A stretch of 34,609 bases of DNA from Oscillatoriales cyanobacterium RM2_1_1 (GTDB lineage: Bacteria > Cyanobacteriota > Cyanobacteriia > Cyanobacteriales > Microcoleaceae): positions 1 to 34,609 of the forward strand of contig JAAURB010000058.1 of assembly GCA_012033335.1 (NCBI GenBank). Direction: 5' to 3'. A program made the position numbers and the translations under genes. Positions 31,485 through 34,609 of this stretch are shown here, piece by piece (position 1 is the first letter of the stretch; every line of letters begins with the position of its first letter). The notes below the pieces were generated by a model. That model was not told the DNA's origin. It saw nothing but the letters and a program-made list of their open reading frames with translations, and ran no database searches.

Positions 31485-33512
31485 TTACGACTCTATCACT
31501 CGACCCAGGGGAATCGTCAGCAACTCCTGAAATTTTGTATGCCGTAGCCGTTCCAATTCTTGCATCCATTCATCTTCCGTATAAAACTCCTTATGGTACT
31601 TACGCGCCAGTTGAGGGGTTGCAACCCAGTCGGTATCTTGCCACAACTTCAGGGCTAGATAGCGACGCTTGGCACAAATCACCAATTCCATGGCCGCGAT
31701 CGCCGAGCGGATTTCCAGGGGCGCTCGCAGAATATTCAGTTTGGCTTTGTCATTAAGATAAAATAGGGCCTGAAAGTGAGAGTCGTCAATCTCGAGTTCT
31801 AGCAGTTCGTCCTGGAGTTTGGCGATCAGATTCAGGGTATGCCGGGAAACATTTTGCCGTTCCTCGATCTCGACAATTTTGCGCCAGAGCAACCGATGAT
31901 AGGACAGACTAAATTGTAAATCTCGGGCATCAAGAGCATCAAGGATCAGTTGCCGATGCTCCGGGCAGTGCAGATAAATTTGCAGAATCAGGGCTTCAGA
32001 AACCTCCAATAAGCGGCGTTCCGGGGCTACTGGGAGTTCAATTTGAGACTTAACTTGAGACTTGACAGAATTATTCTCGTCCCCGGCAACTGTGGCATGG
32101 GAAGCCAGATTCCCATTAGCCGCCGCACTGGCCCGACTGGCCTCCTGGATGGCCTTGTGAATTAACTTAGCCACCTGATTTCGCAGGGTTTTGGCCATGG
32201 GAGCGATCAAGGATGCTTCCCCCTGGCTCAGGATCTCAGCACAGCGCTGAATGTATCGGGTTCGCTGAATCCCATCCTGGAGTTTACTCAACAACTCCAC
32301 CATGGTCTGGGCGACTTTCTGAGCCTCAACCACTTTCGTCAGATCATGGCCAATCAGGGTTTGCTCCAGTTGCCAATCCAGCCACAGTTGGGAATTTCGG
32401 GTGAGGAATTGATAGTCTTCGACCCCGTGGGTCTGGAGAAATTCATCGGGATCTTTGCCCTCGGGCAAGTTCAATACCCGCAGTTGCACCGCCCCGCTAT
32501 AGGCCAGCACCGCAATCTCCCCAATGGCGCGCTGGGCAGCTTTGGTTCCGGCAGGATCGGCATCAAAGTTTAAAACAATCTGCTTGGATTCGGTGTAGCG
32601 CAACAGTTGCCGCACCTGATCAAGCCCTAGGGCCGTTCCCAGGGAGGCTACGACATTTTCAACTCCGGCTGCATGGAGGGCGATCGCATCAAAATATCCC
32701 TCAACGACAATCGCCTGATCCAGTCGAGCAATGGCGGTTTTAGCTCTGTCTAAGGCAAATAGGGTTCTACCCTTGTCAAATAGCTCGGTTTCTGGAGAGT
32801 TGAGGTATTTGGGCTGTTCATCCCCCAAAGATCTGCCCCCAAAGCCAATCACCCGACCCTGGGGGTCATGCACCGGGATCATCAGGCGATCGCGAAACCG
32901 ATCATAGTGGCCCCCGCCCGTTTTGCGGGGCAGGATCAGTCCAGCCTGTTCCACCAATTCTAGCGGGAAATGTTTTTGTTCTACCAGATAGTCATAGAGG
33001 GCTTCCCAGCCCGGTGGGGCATAGCCCAGTTGAAATTTTTGGATGGTTGCGCCAGAGAGGCAACGGTCTGATTTGAGATAGGTCAGGGCAGCTTCGCCGA
33101 TGGGTTGATTCAGGGCGTGCTGATAAAAGCTGCTGGCGATCGCCAGAATTTCGTAGAGTTGTTCCCGCAGGGATAGCTTCCGCTGAAATTCCTGGCGGGC
33201 TTCTGGGGCTTCGGTTTTGACTGGAACTTGATAGTGCCGGGCTAGGTCTAGAACCACCTCGCTAAAGGAGGCTTGGCCCACCTCCATCTTGAACTTGATA
33301 GCATTGCCCCCGGCCCCGCAGCCGAAGCAGTAGTACATTTGTTTGCTGGGGCTGACGGTAAAACTGGGGGTTTTTTCCTCATGAAACGGGCAAAGTCCCA
33401 CATAGTCCTTGCCCCGTTTCTTTAGAACAACTTTTTCCGAAACGATGTCATAAATATCAGCTCTTTGCTTAACATCCTCGATGGTATCGGAATGGATGCG
33501 GGGAATGGACAT
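31485..33512 (-). CDS. dnaG: DNA primase DnaG
   Basis: DnaG makes the RNA primers for DNA replication. The 675-residue protein has all parts: the N-terminal CHC2 zinc finger (C41, H44, C62, C65; GLCPFHEEKTPSFTVSPSKQ then YCFGCGAGGNA), the primase core RDRLMIPVHDPQGRVIGFGG, the TOPRIM domain (IVVEGYFDAIALHAAGVENV, LNFDADPAGTKAAQRAI with the DxD-like acidic pair) and a C-terminal helicase-interaction domain (about 440-670). The ATG at 33512 (MSIPRIHSDTIEDVKQRAD) is the family start; a TTG six codons upstream is less likely. No Shine-Dalgarno is visible. A full-length, essential gene. Confidence 0.97.
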   Translation of the reverse strand: MSIPRIHSDTIEDVKQRADIYDIVSEKVVLKKRGKDYVGLCPFHEEKTPSFTVSPSKQMYYCFGCGAGGNAIKFKMEVGQASFSEVVLDLARHYQVPVKTEAPEARQEFQRKLSLREQLYEILAIASSFYQHALNQPIGEAALTYLKSDRCLSGATIQKFQLGYAPPGWEALYDYLVEQKHFPLELVEQAGLILPRKTGGGHYDRFRDRLMIPVHDPQGRVIGFGGRSLGDEQPKYLNSPETELFDKGRTLFALDRAKTAIARLDQAIVVEGYFDAIALHAAGVENVVASLGTALGLDQVRQLLRYTESKQIVLNFDADPAGTKAAQRAIGEIAVLAYSGAVQLRVLNLPEGKDPDEFLQTHGVEDYQFLTRNSQLWLDWQLEQTLIGHDLTKVVEAQKVAQTMVELLSKLQDGIQRTRYIQRCAEILSQGEASLIAPMAKTLRNQVAKLIHKAIQEASRASAAANGNLASHATVAGDENNSVKSQVKSQIELPVAPERRLLEVSEALILQIYLHCPEHRQLILDALDARDLQFSLSYHRLLWRKIVEIEERQNVSRHTLNLIAKLQDELLELEIDDSHFQALFYLNDKAKLNILRAPLEIRSAIAAMELVICAKRRYLALKLWQDTDWVATPQLARKYHKEFYTEDEWMQELERLRHTKFQELLTIPLGRVIES

Positions 33513-33530
33513 GGAGGTATGAAACACCAA

Positions 33531-33960
33531 TGGAAACTTCCTGAAGTTTAATTGAAAAATTCCCAGCTCGTGTAAATTATTGCGGATTTTGAAGCTTCAG
33601 AATTTGACTATTAAGTCAATTCAATTGCTATAGGTTCAGGACTTCTTCGAAAAATCCCCGGAATCAAAGTGATCAAGCGGGTAGAAAACATTAGAGGTTA
33701 GAGAGCTGCTAAAAAACTAGATCTAAAAACCATATCTCAAAGCTGTATCTCAGCATTACAGCTTAAGATTGAATCTTTTTAGAAGCTTTTTTCGATGCTT
33801 TCTAGAGAGTGTTTGGAAAATCGGATTTGTTATCCTATGGTCTGGGCAATGCACCTTGAAACCTCTATATTTTCACTAGGTTTTTGCCATAAGTTCAGCT
33901 TGTCTGGGTCGCCTGATACCCTTTTGAATATCTTCTCAGACCGCTGAATTGATAATCTAG
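33531..33960. other. 430-bp divergent spacer between dnaG and the small membrane protein gene
   Basis: AT-rich DNA with no ORF of note and no recognisable RNA gene. It must carry the dnaG promoter and probably that of the gene at 33961. It contains the degenerate 13-14-bp repeat listed at 33709-33761. I see no DnaA-box cluster that would suggest an origin. Confidence 0.5.
33709..33761. repeat. Degenerate 13-14-bp repeat, about four units
   Basis: CTAAAAAACTAGAT (33709-33722), CTAAAAACCATAT (33723-33735), CTCAAAGCTGTAT (33736-33748) and CTCAGCATTACAG (33749-33761) share a CT(A/C)A start and an AT-rich end. The units are much diverged, so this is weaker than the other arrays. Confidence 0.4.
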
Positions 33961-34365
33961 ATGTTTATCAGAAAATTCATTAGAAACTTTATCAGGAAAA
34001 ATATAATGTTACCAGTTTTAATTATTGCGCTTGGAGCCGCAGGTACAGCCTACATGGATAATCAAAAACAGGCCCCTGAATCCGCCCCTGCTAAATCAGA
34101 GATACCTCAGCCTACGTCTTTGTTGGATAGCATCTCCAAACTCAAAGATCAAATTGAGGCATTAGAAAAAAGGTATCCCGAAAAGAGTGTAGAAAATGAT
34201 GCAAGGCTGATTAAAGAAACTTCTAACTTGATTGATAGCAATCCTATATTTAAAGGATTTTTGCTGGCAGCCCTGAAAGAATATGGCCCGGAATTTTTCA
34301 AGGTACTTTTAGGATACAATCCAATCGCTATTGCTATAATTGATAGTCTGAAAAAGTCAGTTTAG
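33961..34365 (+). CDS. Small membrane-anchored hypothetical protein
   Basis: A 134-residue protein with a very basic N-terminus in which FIRK/FIRN is repeated (MFIRKFIRNFIRKN). A hydrophobic segment follows (about 16-31, MLPVLIIALGAAGTAY), so a signal peptide or single membrane anchor. The rest is a Pro-rich linker, a coiled-coil-like stretch (LLDSISKLKDQIEALEKRYP) and a C-terminal region with SNPIFKGFLLAALKEYGPE and LLGYNPIAIAIID. The family is not recognised. The DNA encoding the N-terminus is itself a 12-bp-period repeat. A second ATG at residue 16 is an alternative start. A terminator-like hairpin lies about 90 bp downstream. Confidence 0.65.
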   Translation: MFIRKFIRNFIRKNIMLPVLIIALGAAGTAYMDNQKQAPESAPAKSEIPQPTSLLDSISKLKDQIEALEKRYPEKSVENDARLIKETSNLIDSNPIFKGFLLAALKEYGPEFFKVLLGYNPIAIAIIDSLKKSV

Positions 34366-34453
34366 GCGGTAACTCTAACGAGTTTATGGCTCGGTAATTG
34401 GCTTTAAAAAATATGATGGGTGAGATCGCCGTATCAGGCTTGAGAACGAACAT

Positions 34454-34474
34454 AGCTGCTATATCAGCTTTTTT
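34454..34474 (+). terminator. Candidate intrinsic terminator
   Basis: AGCTG (34454-34458), a six-base loop and CAGCT (34465-34469) are followed by five T at 34470-34474. The stem is short, but the T-run is well placed for ending the transcript of the gene at 33961-34365. Confidence 0.5.
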
Positions 34475-34544
34475 CAACTAATTCATGTGAATCGTAGTAA
34501 GTAGCTAGGCTCAATTAATTAGAAGATACATGTAGGGGGGTTGA

Positions 34545-34569
34545 AGGGGGCGCAGTGCCCCCCTTCCTG
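34545..34569. repeat. GC-rich hairpin element near the window end
   Basis: AGGGGGC (34545-34551) pairs with GCCCCCCTT (34557-34565) around a short GCAGT loop, followed by CCTGC. Its layout GGGGGC-loop-CCC-TTCCT resembles the element at 17744-17766, so this is probably a dispersed short repeat of this genome. Confidence 0.4.
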
Positions 34570-34609
34570 CAGCCAGACCCCATCCTCTTCGTATTAATTC
34601 AATTACACT

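Noticed and set aside
33531-33960. Replication origin next to dnaG
   Set aside because: No cluster of DnaA-box-like 9-mers and no dnaA or dnaN gene; dnaG alone is not an origin marker.

Overview
This is chromosomal DNA from a cyanobacterium. It encodes PsbO of photosystem II, NdhN of the photosynthetic NDH-1 complex, the carotenoid enzyme CruF, a SigF-type group 3 sigma factor and a Ycf55-like protein. The octamer GCGATCGC (HIP1) occurs about two dozen times in 34.6 kb, against about one per 65 kb by chance. I see no heterocyst genes, no phage genes and no intact insertion sequence. I do not name a genus.

Layout. 1-1465 (minus): the edge of an unidentified gene, a 59-bp near-perfect palindrome, tRNA-Thr(CGT) and a histone-deacetylase-family amidohydrolase. 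1758-5206: an MFS exporter, ndhN, a small convergent conserved gene, then psbO. 5662-8030: sigF converging on the ComM/YifB-type AAA+ ATPase. 8120-8340: a hairpin and what looks like a worn IS256-type transposase fragment. 8345-12926 (minus): a probable operon of an F420-ligase-like protein (frameshifted), a double GNAT protein, RuvX/YqgF and a RecD/Dda-like helicase. 13282-17671: cruF, a conserved hypothetical, a degenerate metallo-beta-lactamase-fold protein and an EGY-like site-2 protease. 17840-21463: a receptor with a cyclase-like domain, followed seven bases later by an MscS channel with a cyclic-nucleotide-binding-like domain. 22478-24977: lptA, lptB and an lptF/G-type permease, the LPS export module. 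25010-33512 (minus): a Ycf55-like receiver protein (frameshifted), a large membrane-anchored helical-repeat protein with a Tyr/Ser/Gly-rich tail, a Fur-family regulator, a yellow/MRJP-family secreted protein and DnaG primase. The window ends with a small membrane-anchored protein of unknown role.

The most interesting coding unit is the receptor plus MscS pair. Its cyclase-like domain has lost the metal-binding aspartates and the transition-state residues, and the channel's nucleotide-binding domain lacks the phosphate-binding arginine. This looks like a stimulus-to-channel module that kept the architecture of cyclic-nucleotide signalling without its chemistry. That is inference and testable.

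At the DNA level two patterns recur. First, short tandem repeats with a 13-14-bp unit but unrelated sequences occur in at least eight intergenic places, including upstream of psbO and lptA. Second, there are four long inverted repeats. In addition, two genes are each broken by one missing base at a short A-run, at the same codon context (A followed by AAY), which suggests homopolymer sequencing error, two real indels, or less likely -1 recoding.
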